Of a stretch of DNA of 43,348 bases, positions 21,489-31,627 are shown piece after piece. The stretch spans positions 1 to 43,348 of the forward strand of contig JAJZSW010000014.1 in the NCBI GenBank assembly GCA_021849505.1, in the 5' to 3' direction. Under the pieces are notes generated by a model. The model had not been told where the DNA came from. It made no database searches and saw only the letters and a list, made by a program, of their open reading frames with translations. The stretch comes from Pseudomonadota bacterium (GTDB taxonomy: Bacteria; Pseudomonadota; Gammaproteobacteria; Burkholderiales; Rhodocyclaceae). A program made the position numbers and the translations under genes. Positions within the stretch are counted from its first letter, which is position 1. Each line of letters starts with the position of its first letter.

Positions 21489-21496
<8 letters not shown>
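21020..21496 (-). CDS. lspA: Lipoprotein signal peptidase (SPase II)
   Basis: The integral-membrane aspartyl protease that removes signal peptides from prolipoproteins. It has four hydrophobic helices. The catalytic aspartates lie in [22 protein letters not shown] and [11 protein letters not shown], and [10 protein letters not shown] is the conserved N-terminal block. No ATG fits. TTG 21496, overlapping the ileS end by 8 bp, gives the expected 158 residues beginning [13 protein letters not shown]. Longer readings add a low-complexity non-family N-terminus that is really ileS sequence in another frame. Confidence 0.93.
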
Positions 21497-24290
<2,794 letters not shown>

Positions 24291-24291
24291 G

Positions 24292-25221
24292 TCAGGACTT
24301 GCCTTCAAAGTATTTCCGGGTCGCCGCGACGTCGCGGGCGATCTGCGCGGACAACGCGTCGAACGAAGCGAATTTCATCTCGTCGCGCAGCTTGTGGAGG
24401 AAATGCACGGTGACATGCGCGCCGTAGATTTCCTGGTCGAAATCGAAGAGATGGACTTCGAGCACCGGCCGCAGTCCGAGGCCGAGCGTCGGCCGCACGC
24501 CGAGGCTGGCAGCACCGGGAAGGTGGCGCTTGTCGAGGCCCGAGACAGTGGCGGCGAACACGCCGGTCAGCGCCACGCGCTTGCGCTTGAGCTGGATGTT
24601 GGCAGTCGGCCAGCCAATCTTGCGGCCGATCTTGTCACCATGGACGACGCGGCCGGAGATGTTGTAGGGCCGGCCGAGCAGGCGCGCCGCATGCTCGAGA
24701 TCGCCCGCTCCGAGCACGTCGCGCACGGCCGAGCTCGAGACGCGCTCGCCGTCGATCTCGATGGTATGCATCGCCTCGACGCCGAAGCCATGCTGCCGAC
24801 CCGCCTCCTGCAGCATCGCGAAGTCGCCGCCGCGGCCCTTGCCGAAGCGGAAGTCGTCGCCGATGATCAGATGGCGCACGCCAAGGCCGCGCACGAGGAT
24901 GCGCTCGACGAACTCCCCGGCGGTCAGGCCCGCCAGCTTGCGGCTGAAGTGCAGGAGATGCACCTCGTCGATGCCGCAGGCCTCGAGCAGGGCGAGTTTC
25001 TCGCGCAGGCTGGTCAGGCGCGCCGGTGCCTGCTCGGGCGTGAACAACTCACGGGGATGCGGCTCGAAGGTCATCACCGCGCTCGGCAGGCCGTGCTGGC
25101 GCGCCGTGGCGGTCAGGCGTTCGAGCAACGCGCGATGCCCGAGATGCAGGCCGTCGAAATTGCCGATGGCCAGCACGCGGGAAGTCGTCGCCTGCGCAGG
25201 AATGGTCCGGAAAAACTGCAT
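24292..25221 (-). CDS. ribF: Bifunctional riboflavin kinase/FAD synthetase
   Basis: It makes FMN and then FAD from riboflavin. The 309 residues hold an N-terminal nucleotidyltransferase domain, with [13 protein letters not shown] (the HxGH signature) and [10 protein letters not shown], and a C-terminal riboflavin kinase domain. The kinase domain has [27 protein letters not shown] and [12 protein letters not shown]. It lies 44 bp after amiC and 2 bp before ileS. The ribF-ileS-lspA order is conserved in proteobacteria. Confidence 0.97.
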   Translation of the reverse strand: MQFFRTIPAQATTSRVLAIGNFDGLHLGHRALLERLTATARQHGLPSAVMTFEPHPRELFTPEQAPARLTSLREKLALLEACGIDEVHLLHFSRKLAGLTAGEFVERILVRGLGVRHLIIGDDFRFGKGRGGDFAMLQEAGRQHGFGVEAMHTIEIDGERVSSSAVRDVLGAGDLEHAARLLGRPYNISGRVVHGDKIGRKIGWPTANIQLKRKRVALTGVFAATVSGLDKRHLPGAASLGVRPTLGLGLRPVLEVHLFDFDQEIYGAHVTVHFLHKLRDEMKFASFDALSAQIARDVAATRKYFEGKS

Positions 25222-25265
25222 TGCCGCAGTGGTAACAGGTGCCGTTGGGAAAGCCGCGAATTGTA

Positions 25266-26516
25266 TCAGTCAAGCCGTGCCAGCTTGGATTTCGACAGCG
25301 GCGGATTCTGCGCGAAATAGCGCTTCATGCCGGCCAGCAGCGCCTCGGCCATCTGGTCCTGGTAACCCTCGTCGGTCAGGCGTTTCTCTTCCTCGGGATT
25401 CGAGATGAAGGCCGTCTCGACGAGGATCGACGGAATGTCGGGCGCCTTGAGTACCGCGAAGCCGGCCTGCTCGACATGATTCTTGTGCAGGGTGTTGATG
25501 CCGCCGATCTCGCCCAGCACGGCCTTGCCGAGCTTCAGGCTGTCGTTGATCGTCGCGGTTTGCGAGAGATCGAACAGCGTGCGCGCCAGATGCGGATCCT
25601 TGACGCCGAGGTTCACGCCGCCGATCAGGTCGGCCGCGTTCTCGCGGTCGGCGAGCCAGCGCGCGGCCGAACTCGTCGCGCCGTTTTCCGAGAGCACGAA
25701 AACCGACGACCCGCGCGCGGTCGGCTTGATCCAGGCGTCGGCATGCACGGAGACGAACAGGTCGGCCTTCACGCGCCGTGCCTTGGCGACGCGCTGGCCG
25801 AGGGGGATGAAGTAGTCGCCGTCCCGCGTCAGGACCGCGCGCATGTTCGGCGTGGCGTCGATCTTCGCCTTGAGCCGCCGCGCGATCGCCAGCGTGACGT
25901 TCTTTTCGAGACTGCCGCCGCGCCCCACGGCGCCGGGATCCTCGCCGCCGTGGCCCGGATCGATGACGATTGTCACCAGACGGGCGATGTCGGACGCCTG
26001 CGTCTTGCGCTCCGATGTAGCAAAAGGATCGCCCTTGCCGTGCTTTTCTAGCAGCGCCAGCAGCGGGTCGGGCGGTTCGGCGGGATAGAGGTCAAGCACC
26101 AGCCGATGGCCATAGTCGCCAATCGGCTTGAGCGAGAACAATTGCGGCTTCACTTCACCCTTCAGTTCGATGACGATGCGCACCACGCCCGGCTTGAAGC
26201 GGCCGGCGCGGATCAGCTTGATCTGCGGATCGTTCTCGATGATCTTGCCCGGCAAACTCTGCAGCACCGAATTGAATTCGACGCCTTCGAGATCGAGCAC
26301 GACGCGGTCCGGATCTTTCAGCTGCAGATGGCTGAATTTGAGCGGTTGATCATGCTCGAGCGTGACGCGTGTGTAGTCCGCGGCCGGCCAGACGCGCACG
26401 CCAAGCAGCGTCGGTGCCGCCGACGCAGCTGCGACCGGCGTGACCAGCAGGGTCAGGACGGCGCCGCTGCTCCTGAGGAAATCGCGTCGATTGAAGCCGG
26501 CAGCGTCGCTAGCCAT
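25266..26516 (-). CDS. amiC: N-acetylmuramoyl-L-alanine amidase, Tat-exported
   Basis: A periplasmic amidase that splits septal peptidoglycan during daughter-cell separation. The start is ATG 26516 (416 residues). The N-terminus FNRRDFLRSSGAVLTLLV carries a twin-arginine signal and needs this start. An AMIN domain (about residues 38-135) for septal targeting follows, then an Amidase_3 domain with VIDPGHGGEDPGA, the zinc-site histidines and glutamate, SVHADAW and LVETAFISNPEEEKRL. The first 64 bp overlap the 3' end of tsaE. Overlapping tsaE-amiC organisation is common in betaproteobacteria. Confidence 0.95.
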   Translation of the reverse strand: MASDAAGFNRRDFLRSSGAVLTLLVTPVAAASAAPTLLGVRVWPAADYTRVTLEHDQPLKFSHLQLKDPDRVVLDLEGVEFNSVLQSLPGKIIENDPQIKLIRAGRFKPGVVRIVIELKGEVKPQLFSLKPIGDYGHRLVLDLYPAEPPDPLLALLEKHGKGDPFATSERKTQASDIARLVTIVIDPGHGGEDPGAVGRGGSLEKNVTLAIARRLKAKIDATPNMRAVLTRDGDYFIPLGQRVAKARRVKADLFVSVHADAWIKPTARGSSVFVLSENGATSSAARWLADRENAADLIGGVNLGVKDPHLARTLFDLSQTATINDSLKLGKAVLGEIGGINTLHKNHVEQAGFAVLKAPDIPSILVETAFISNPEEEKRLTDEGYQDQMAEALLAGMKRYFAQNPPLSKSKLARLD

Positions 26517-26980
26517 TGCCGCCCCCGCTCGCTCGCAGCCTCGATGCTGGCTTGCCGGCCAGTGCCGGTATGGACGAGCCGAATCCGCAGGTCGGCGTCG
26601 GGCAGGTACGGCCGTGCCCGATCCGGCCATTCGACCAGACAGATCCCGCTATCGGAGAAGTATTCGTCCAGGCCTGCATCGAGAAATTCTTCCGGAACAT
26701 TGAACCTATAGAAATCAAAGTGATATAAGTTTAATCCAGAAATTACGTAAGGTTCAACCAGGGTGTAGGTAGGGCTTTTTGCCGTCCCGCCAGCGCCGAC
26801 TTTGCGCAACAGTCCGCGCACCAGCGTCGTCTTGCCCGCGCCGAGGTCGCCTTCGAGGTAAATAACGGCGGCGGGGCGCTGATCTTGCGGCAGGCACGCA
26901 CCGAGCAAGGCACCGAGCGCCTGTGTCGCCGCCTCGTCGGGCAACGCAAATTCACGGCGGTTATCATCGGCAGCATGCAT
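26453..26980 (-). CDS. tsaE: tRNA threonylcarbamoyladenosine biosynthesis ATPase TsaE
   Basis: An ATPase partner of TsaB/TsaD in making t6A on ANN-reading tRNAs. The start is ATG 26980, giving 175 residues. Walker A GDLGAGKTT (about residues 44-52), SPTYTLVEPY, NLYHFDFYRF and the Walker B-like LVEWPDR are clear. The start codon lies in the palindrome ATGCAT, whose other strand is the queG start. The dispersed repeat encodes KVGAGGTA (residues 60-67) immediately before KSPTYTL. From memory, E. coli TsaE has the same segment length here, so the repeat may have replaced rather than lengthened sequence. Confidence 0.95.
   Translation of the reverse strand: MHAADDNRREFALPDEAATQALGALLGACLPQDQRPAAVIYLEGDLGAGKTTLVRGLLRKVGAGGTAKSPTYTLVEPYVISGLNLYHFDFYRFNVPEEFLDAGLDEYFSDSGICLVEWPDRARPYLPDADLRIRLVHTGTGRQASIEAASERGRQWLATLPASIDAISSGAAAPS
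26781..26803 (+). repeat. Dispersed 23-bp repeat, perfect copy in tsaE
   Basis: A perfect copy preceded by T, in plus orientation in minus-strand tsaE, read as KVGAGGTA (residues 60-67) between the Walker A helix and the SPTYTL motif. Confidence 0.92.
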
Positions 26981-28012
26981 GACTGGATTGCTCTGAAGGA
27001 AAGGATACGCGGCTGGGGGCAGGGGCTCGGCTTCGGCATGGTCGGCTTCGCCGGCAGCGATCTGGGAGTTGCCGAACAAGGCCTGCTGGACTGGCTCGCG
27101 GCCGGCTGCCACGGTTCGATGGATTATATGGCGCGCCACGGCACGAAGCGCGCGCGGCCTGCCGAACTGGTGCCGGGCACGCAGGCGGTAATCGTCTGCC
27201 GCATGAATTACCTGACCGCCACATCGGGGTGCCGTCCCGCCAGCGCCGACTTTGCAGAGATATCCCGCTACGCTCTCGGCCGCGATTACCACAAGCTGCT
27301 GCGCAACCGTCTGCAGAAGCTCGCCGACCGGATAATGGCCGAGGTCGGCGCTTTCGGCTGCCGCGCATTCGTCGACTCGGCGCCGGTCATGGAAGTGGAA
27401 CTGGCGCAGAACGCCGGCCTCGGCTGGCGCGGCAAGCACACGCTGCTGCTGTCGCAGACCGGCTCGTGGTTCTTCCTCGGCGAGCTGTTCGTCGATCTGC
27501 CGCTGCCCGCCGACGGGTCAATCGAGCCGCATTGCGGCACCTGCACCGCCTGCCTCGACATCTGCCCGACACAGGCATTCATCGCGCCCTGGCGGCTGGA
27601 CGCGCGGCGCTGCATTTCCTACCTGACCATCGAGCATCCCGGCAGCATCCCGGAGGAATTGCGGCCGCTCATGGGCAACCGCATCTACGGCTGCGACGAC
27701 TGCCAGATCGTCTGTCCGTGGAACCGCTTCGCGACGCCGACGCGCGAAGCGGACTTCCTGCCGCGCAACGGGTTCGATCACGCAACGCTGGCAGAACTGT
27801 TTTCCTGGACGAAAGCCGATTTCAACGACCGGCTGGCCGGCTCCCCGATCCGGCGCATCGGCCACGAACGCTGGCTGCGCAATATTGCTGTTGCGCTGGG
27901 GAACGCCGCGCCATCGGAAAAGGCCAGAGCCGCCCTGCTCTCGCGCGCCGACTGTCCGTCGGCGCTGGTGCGCGAACACGTTGGCTGGGCCTTGTCCCGC
28001 TACCCTGGCTGA
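26975..28012 (+). CDS. queG: Epoxyqueuosine reductase QueG
   Basis: A cobalamin-dependent iron-sulfur enzyme that makes queuosine in tRNA from epoxyqueuosine. ATG 26975 gives 345 residues. YALGRDYHKLLRNRLQKLA, the catalytic-aspartate region GCRAFVDSAPVMEVELA and two 4Fe-4S motifs, CGTCTACLDICPTQAF and YGCDDCQIVCPWNRFA, are clear, and a HEAT-like C-terminus follows. An upstream start at 26885 would run inside tsaE and is not family-like. The dispersed repeat encodes CRPASADF (residues 86-93) in the variable stretch before SRYALGRDYH. The 3' end overlaps the opposite-strand rhodanese gene by 13 bp. Confidence 0.95.
   Translation: MHDWIALKERIRGWGQGLGFGMVGFAGSDLGVAEQGLLDWLAAGCHGSMDYMARHGTKRARPAELVPGTQAVIVCRMNYLTATSGCRPASADFAEISRYALGRDYHKLLRNRLQKLADRIMAEVGAFGCRAFVDSAPVMEVELAQNAGLGWRGKHTLLLSQTGSWFFLGELFVDLPLPADGSIEPHCGTCTACLDICPTQAFIAPWRLDARRCISYLTIEHPGSIPEELRPLMGNRIYGCDDCQIVCPWNRFATPTREADFLPRNGFDHATLAELFSWTKADFNDRLAGSPIRRIGHERWLRNIAVALGNAAPSEKARAALLSRADCPSALVREHVGWALSRYPG
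27231..27253 (+). repeat. Dispersed 23-bp repeat, perfect copy in queG
   Basis: A perfect copy preceded by T. Both element and gene are on the plus strand. It is read as CRPASADF (residues 86-93), a different frame from the ileS, tsaE and prmC copies. Confidence 0.92.
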
Positions 28013-28854
28013 TCTCCGGTCGCGACAGGACGCGACGGGTCGCTGCACCACTCGCTCCACGAACCCGCATAGAGCTTCGAGCCATGCAGGCCGGCGACCT
28101 CCATCGCCAGCATGTTGTGGCAGGCCGTCACGCCGGATCCGCAAACCTGCACGACCGTACGCGGGTCGCGCCCCTCGATGATCTCCGCAAATTCGGCACG
28201 CAACTCGTCGGCCGGCTTGAAATAAATGCCGGCATCGTCGAGGTTGTCGTAGAAGAAACGGTTGATCGCACCGGGAATATGGCCGCCGACCGGGTCGAGC
28301 GTTTCCTTCCGTCCGGCGTAGCGATCCTCGTTGCGCGCATCGAGCAACAGCATGTCCGGCGCACGCAGATGCGCAAGGACGTAGGCCGCATCGACCTGGA
28401 TGTCCCGGGGGCGCGGCACGAAGGCGGCTGGTGCGAAGCGGCGCACCTCGATTTCCATGAGCTGCTTGGCGCGCTTCCAGCCGGCCAGCCCGCCGTCGAG
28501 CAGCGCGGCCTTGTCGTGACCCAGCCAGCGCAGCATCCACCAGAGCCGGGAGGCGAACACGCCCCCTTCGTTGTCGTAGGCGACGACCTGGGTCTCCGGT
28601 CCCACGCCGCAGGCACTCAGGCGCGCCGCGAAGGTGGCGATGTCGGGCAGCGGATGGCGCCCGTTCCTGCCCGTCAGCGGCCCGGAGAGATCGCGGTCGC
28701 AGTGCATGAAAAGGGCGCCGGGGATGTGGCCCTTGGCATAGGCCTGCGCGCCATAATCGAGGTTGCTCAGATCGTGGCGGCAATCGAAGATGCGCCAGTT
28801 CGGGTCATCGAGATGGGCAACGAGTTCGTCGACCTTGACCAGGGTATTCGACAT
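28000..28854 (-). CDS. sseA: Thiosulfate/3-mercaptopyruvate sulfurtransferase (rhodanese)
   Basis: A 284-residue sulfurtransferase with two rhodanese domains. The inactive N-terminal domain has the conserved FDCRHDL, KGHIPGALFMHCDRDLS and DNEGGVFASRLWWMLR. The catalytic domain ends with the active-site loop CGSGVTA and LYAGSWSEW. Of two adjacent ATG codons, 28854 is chosen because AGGAGG lies 4 nt before it, while 28857 has almost no spacing. The gene overlaps the stop of the SpoIIAA-like gene (TGATG). The loop type CGSGVTA fits either thiosulfate or mercaptopyruvate enzymes. Confidence 0.92.
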   Translation of the reverse strand: MSNTLVKVDELVAHLDDPNWRIFDCRHDLSNLDYGAQAYAKGHIPGALFMHCDRDLSGPLTGRNGRHPLPDIATFAARLSACGVGPETQVVAYDNEGGVFASRLWWMLRWLGHDKAALLDGGLAGWKRAKQLMEIEVRRFAPAAFVPRPRDIQVDAAYVLAHLRAPDMLLLDARNEDRYAGRKETLDPVGGHIPGAINRFFYDNLDDAGIYFKPADELRAEFAEIIEGRDPRTVVQVCGSGVTACHNMLAMEVAGLHGSKLYAGSWSEWCSDPSRPVATGDQPG

Positions 28855-29213
28855 CATGCCTCCTCCGCCAGCCAGGCCTGCGCCTCGCCGGCATCGTCGA
28901 ACACGCGCAGTTCGGCCTTGACGAAGGTCTTCTCCAGCCACGCGCTCCAGGCCACCCACTGGCTCTCGGTCACCACCGCGACGCGACGAAAGTCGCCGCC
29001 GTGGAGACGCGAGAACTTGATCTCCTCCCAGGCCATGTCCACCGTGAAGCCGGCCATTTCGCGCAGGTCGAACAGCAGGTCGTGGCTGCCGTCGAACAGT
29101 TCGTTGGCGATCAGGTATTCCTCGAACTCGGTGAAATCCTCGAGGGTGAATTCGCCCAGTACTGTAACGGCGACGAGATTGACGCGGTCTTTGCTGTGAT
29201 CAACGGTAATCAT
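28854..29213 (-). CDS. SpoIIAA-like (STAS-fold) protein
   Basis: A 119-residue protein of the SpoIIAA-like/DUF3478 type: MITVDHSKDRVNLVAVTVLGEF, then FTEFEEYLIANELFDGSHDLLFDLREMAGF and a C-terminal FVKAELRVFDDAGEAQAWL. The fold is related to STAS and lipid-binding CRAL-TRIO domains, and no phosphorylatable SpoIIAA serine motif is evident. Start and stop overlap its neighbours by 4 and 3 bp, so the Rieske oxygenase and the rhodanese gene are coupled to it. Function unknown. A small-ligand or membrane-surface role is conceivable. Confidence 0.8.
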   Translation of the reverse strand: MITVDHSKDRVNLVAVTVLGEFTLEDFTEFEEYLIANELFDGSHDLLFDLREMAGFTVDMAWEEIKFSRLHGGDFRRVAVVTESQWVAWSAWLEKTFVKAELRVFDDAGEAQAWLAEEA

Positions 29214-30322
29214 TTTTGGGTCAGTGCCTCGGCCATGATGCGGCGATAGAACTCGTGGAAATGCTGCATGCCATCCTCCATCGGTGACTGGTAGGGGCCG
29301 ATTTCGCTGCGTCCCTGCTTGAGCAGCGCATGGCGGCCGCGATCCATGCGCTCGCCGATGTCGTCGTCCTCGATCGCCGTCTCCATGTAGGCGGCCTGTT
29401 CGGCCTTGATGAACTCGGGCTCGAACAGCGCGATGTCTTCGGGGTAGTAGAACTCGACGACGTTGAGCGTCTTGTCGACATCCTGCGGGATCAGCGACGA
29501 CACGACCAGCACGTGCGGATACCACTCGACCATGATGTTCGGGTAGTAGGTGAGCCAGACGGCGCCCTGCGGCGGCAGCTGGCCGTTGTAGTAGTCGAGC
29601 ACCGCCTTGTGCCACTGCGCGTAGGTCTTCGAGCCGCTCTTCGCCAGCGAGGTGATGCCGACCTTCTGCACCGAATACCAGTCGGCGAACTGCCAAGTCA
29701 GGTCGTCGCAGGTGACGAAGTTGCCGAGGCCCGGGTGGTAGGGCACGACGTGGTAGTCCTCGAGGTAGACCTCGATGAAGGTCTTCCAGTTGTAATTGCA
29801 CTCGTGCAGTTCGACGTGGTCGAGCCTGTAGCCGGAAAAATCGAACTCGCCGGCGACCTTCATGCCAGCGAGGTCGGCATTGGCCGAACGCGGGCCCTTG
29901 AACAGCAGGCCGTTCCAGTTTTCCAGCTTAGTCTTGCGCAGGTTCAGGCAGGGATTCTGCGGGAAATGCGGCGCGCCGATGAGTTCACCCTGCGTATCGT
30001 AAGTCCAGCGGTGGATCGGGCAGACGATGGTCTTGTCGGCCGTGCCGCTGCCCTGCAGCATGATCGCCTGGCGATGGCGGCAGACGTTGGACATCTGGTA
30101 GATGCCGTCCGGCTGGCGCACGAGGATGTGGGAGTGGTCGGTCCATTCGGTCGAGCGGTAGTTGTAGAGTTCCGGCACCATCAGCTCGTGGCCGACGTAG
30201 CCCGGTCCGGCATCGAAGATGAGTTGCTTCTCCAGCTCGAAAAGCTTTTCGTCGAAATACCATTCGACGGGAAACTGGGAAACACCCGGTGCCAATTGCA
30301 CCTTCGATGCGATATCGGACAT
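29210..30322 (-). CDS. Rieske non-heme iron oxygenase, alpha-subunit type
   Basis: A 370-residue protein starting at ATG 30322, which has GGAGG about 10 nt upstream. A GTG at 30349 is less likely. The Rieske motif CRH (C81, H83), 17 residues, then CPIH (C101, H104) binds a 2Fe-2S cluster. The catalytic domain has NYNWKTFIEVYLEDYHVVPYHPGL with the two iron histidines and a bridging acid. It resembles ring-hydroxylating oxygenase alpha subunits, but no beta subunit, ferredoxin or reductase gene is nearby. The substrate is unknown. The adjacent divergent xseB-ispA-dxs genes may hint at an isoprenoid-derived substrate, but only weakly. Confidence 0.88.
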   Translation of the reverse strand: MSDIASKVQLAPGVSQFPVEWYFDEKLFELEKQLIFDAGPGYVGHELMVPELYNYRSTEWTDHSHILVRQPDGIYQMSNVCRHRQAIMLQGSGTADKTIVCPIHRWTYDTQGELIGAPHFPQNPCLNLRKTKLENWNGLLFKGPRSANADLAGMKVAGEFDFSGYRLDHVELHECNYNWKTFIEVYLEDYHVVPYHPGLGNFVTCDDLTWQFADWYSVQKVGITSLAKSGSKTYAQWHKAVLDYYNGQLPPQGAVWLTYYPNIMVEWYPHVLVVSSLIPQDVDKTLNVVEFYYPEDIALFEPEFIKAEQAAYMETAIEDDDIGERMDRGRHALLKQGRSEIGPYQSPMEDGMQHFHEFYRRIMAEALTQK

Positions 30323-30426
30323 GTACGACCAACCTCCAGGAATAAACACCTAAAAACTGGCGCCCTGCGCGCCCTCCGCAGGCCAAAAAGCGGATGAAAT
30401 ACAGGCATAAGAAGTATACCGATGAT

Positions 30427-30455
30427 TTGACCGAAAGGGGCGCCATAGGCTATTT
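30427..30455 (+). promoter_or_regulatory. Candidate promoter of xseB-ispA-dxs
   Basis: TTGACC (30427-30432) and CTATTT (30450-30455) are 17 bp apart on the plus strand, about 30 bp upstream of the xseB ATG, in the divergent gap with the Rieske gene. The -35 is good and the -10 is weak. Confidence 0.5.
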
Positions 30456-30483
30456 TGCGGGGTTCGCAAACTTGCTTCAGACG

Positions 30484-30741
30484 ATGAAATCCGCCTCACC
30501 CAAGCCCCCCGCCTCTTTCGAGGCCGCTTTGCAGGAACTCGAACGCCTCGTCCAGACGCTGGAAAGCGGCGGCATACCGCTCGAAGATTCCCTGAAATCC
30601 TACGAGCGCGGCATGGCATTGCTCAAGCATTGCCAGGAAACGCTCGCGCAAGCGGAACAGAAAATCCGCATCCTCGACGGCGGCACGCTGAACGATTTTT
30701 CCGTGCCCGCCGCCAATGCCGAAGAAGGCGGTGCGGATTGA
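30484..30741 (+). CDS. xseB: Exodeoxyribonuclease VII small subunit
   Basis: An 85-residue XseB, partner of XseA in a single-strand DNA exonuclease. SFEAALQELERLVQTLESGGIPLEDSLKSYERGM is the complete family signature, and AQAEQKIRIL follows. ATG 30484 gives the normal length. An in-frame ATG at 30394 would add 30 residues of non-family sequence. It heads the xseB-ispA-dxs operon, and its stop overlaps the ispA start (TTGA). Confidence 0.95.
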   Translation: MKSASPKPPASFEAALQELERLVQTLESGGIPLEDSLKSYERGMALLKHCQETLAQAEQKIRILDGGTLNDFSVPAANAEEGGAD

Positions 30742-31625
30742 GCGACAGCTTCGCCCACTGGATGGCGGCGATCCAGCAGCGTACCGAAAGCGCGCTTGAG
30801 CGCTGGCTGCCGGCAAGCACGACCGCCCCCGCACGCCTGCACGAGGCGATGCGCTACAGCACGCTCGGCGGCGGCAAGCGCATGCGCCCGCTGCTCTGCC
30901 ACGCCGCCGGCGAGGCGCTCGGCGCCGATCCGCAGGCGCTCGATGCCGCTGCCTGCGCGGTCGAACTGATCCACGCCTATTCGCTGGTGCATGACGACCT
31001 GCCCTGCATGGACGACGACGTGCTGCGCCGCGGCCGCCCCACCTGCCACGTCGAATTCGACGAAGCTACCGCCCTGCTCGTCGGCGATGCGCTGCAGACG
31101 CTGGCTTTCCAGGTGATTGCGGATAGTGTGATGCCGTCCCGCCAGCGCCGACTTTCGATGATTGCCCTACTGGCGCAGGCCAGCGGTTCGCGTGGCATGG
31201 CCGGCGGCCAGGCCATCGACCTCGCCGCCGTCGGCACGACGCTGACGCTCGAGGAGCTCGAGTTCATGCACATCCGCAAGACCGGCGCACTGATCCGTGC
31301 CGCCCTGCTGCTCGGCGCGCATTGCGGCGATGCCGATGATGCAACGTTGTCCGCATTGGGTCATTACGCCAATCGCGCCGGCCTGCTGTTCCAAGTGGTC
31401 GACGATATCCTCGATGCCGAAGGCAGCACGGTCACGCTGGGCAAGACCGCCGGCAAGGATGCGGCGCAGGACAAGCCGACCTACGTCAGCATGCTCGGCC
31501 TCGCACGCGCCAAGGAGTTCGCCGCGCAACTGCGCACGCATTCGCACGAAGCTTTGGCCGCCTGTCCGGTGTCCACGACGCGCCTCGCCACCCTGACCGA
31601 CTACATCGCCGACCGCAGCTTCTAA
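30738..31625 (+). CDS. ispA: Farnesyl diphosphate synthase (IspA)
   Basis: A prenyltransferase that condenses DMAPP and IPP to farnesyl diphosphate. It is 295 residues from TTG 30738, which overlaps the xseB stop by 4 bp and has AAGGCGG upstream. ATG 30762 is the alternative. [10 protein letters not shown], the first aspartate-rich motif [28 protein letters not shown] and the second motif VVDDILD are present. The dispersed repeat encodes PSRQRRL (residues 133-139) in the variable loop before [11 protein letters not shown]. dxs follows after 2 bp. Confidence 0.96.
   Translation: MSDSFAHWMAAIQQRTESALERWLPASTTAPARLHEAMRYSTLGGGKRMRPLLCHAAGEALGADPQALDAAACAVELIHAYSLVHDDLPCMDDDVLRRGRPTCHVEFDEATALLVGDALQTLAFQVIADSVMPSRQRRLSMIALLAQASGSRGMAGGQAIDLAAVGTTLTLEELEFMHIRKTGALIRAALLLGAHCGDADDATLSALGHYANRAGLLFQVVDDILDAEGSTVTLGKTAGKDAAQDKPTYVSMLGLARAKEFAAQLRTHSHEALAACPVSTTRLATLTDYIADRSF
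31133..31155 (+). repeat. Dispersed 23-bp repeat, perfect copy in ispA
   Basis: A perfect copy preceded by T. Element and gene are both on the plus strand. It is read as PSRQRRL (residues 133-139), a third frame of the same sequence. Confidence 0.92.
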
Positions 31626-31627
31626 TA

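Noticed and set aside
25816-25838. GCCGTCCCGC in amiC
   Set aside because: Only the first ten bases match. They encode the conserved TRDGDYF of the amidase.
28987-29010. Reverse-orientation repeat-like stretch in the SpoIIAA-like gene
   Set aside because: Seven mismatches in 24. Not distinguishable from chance in GC-rich coding DNA.
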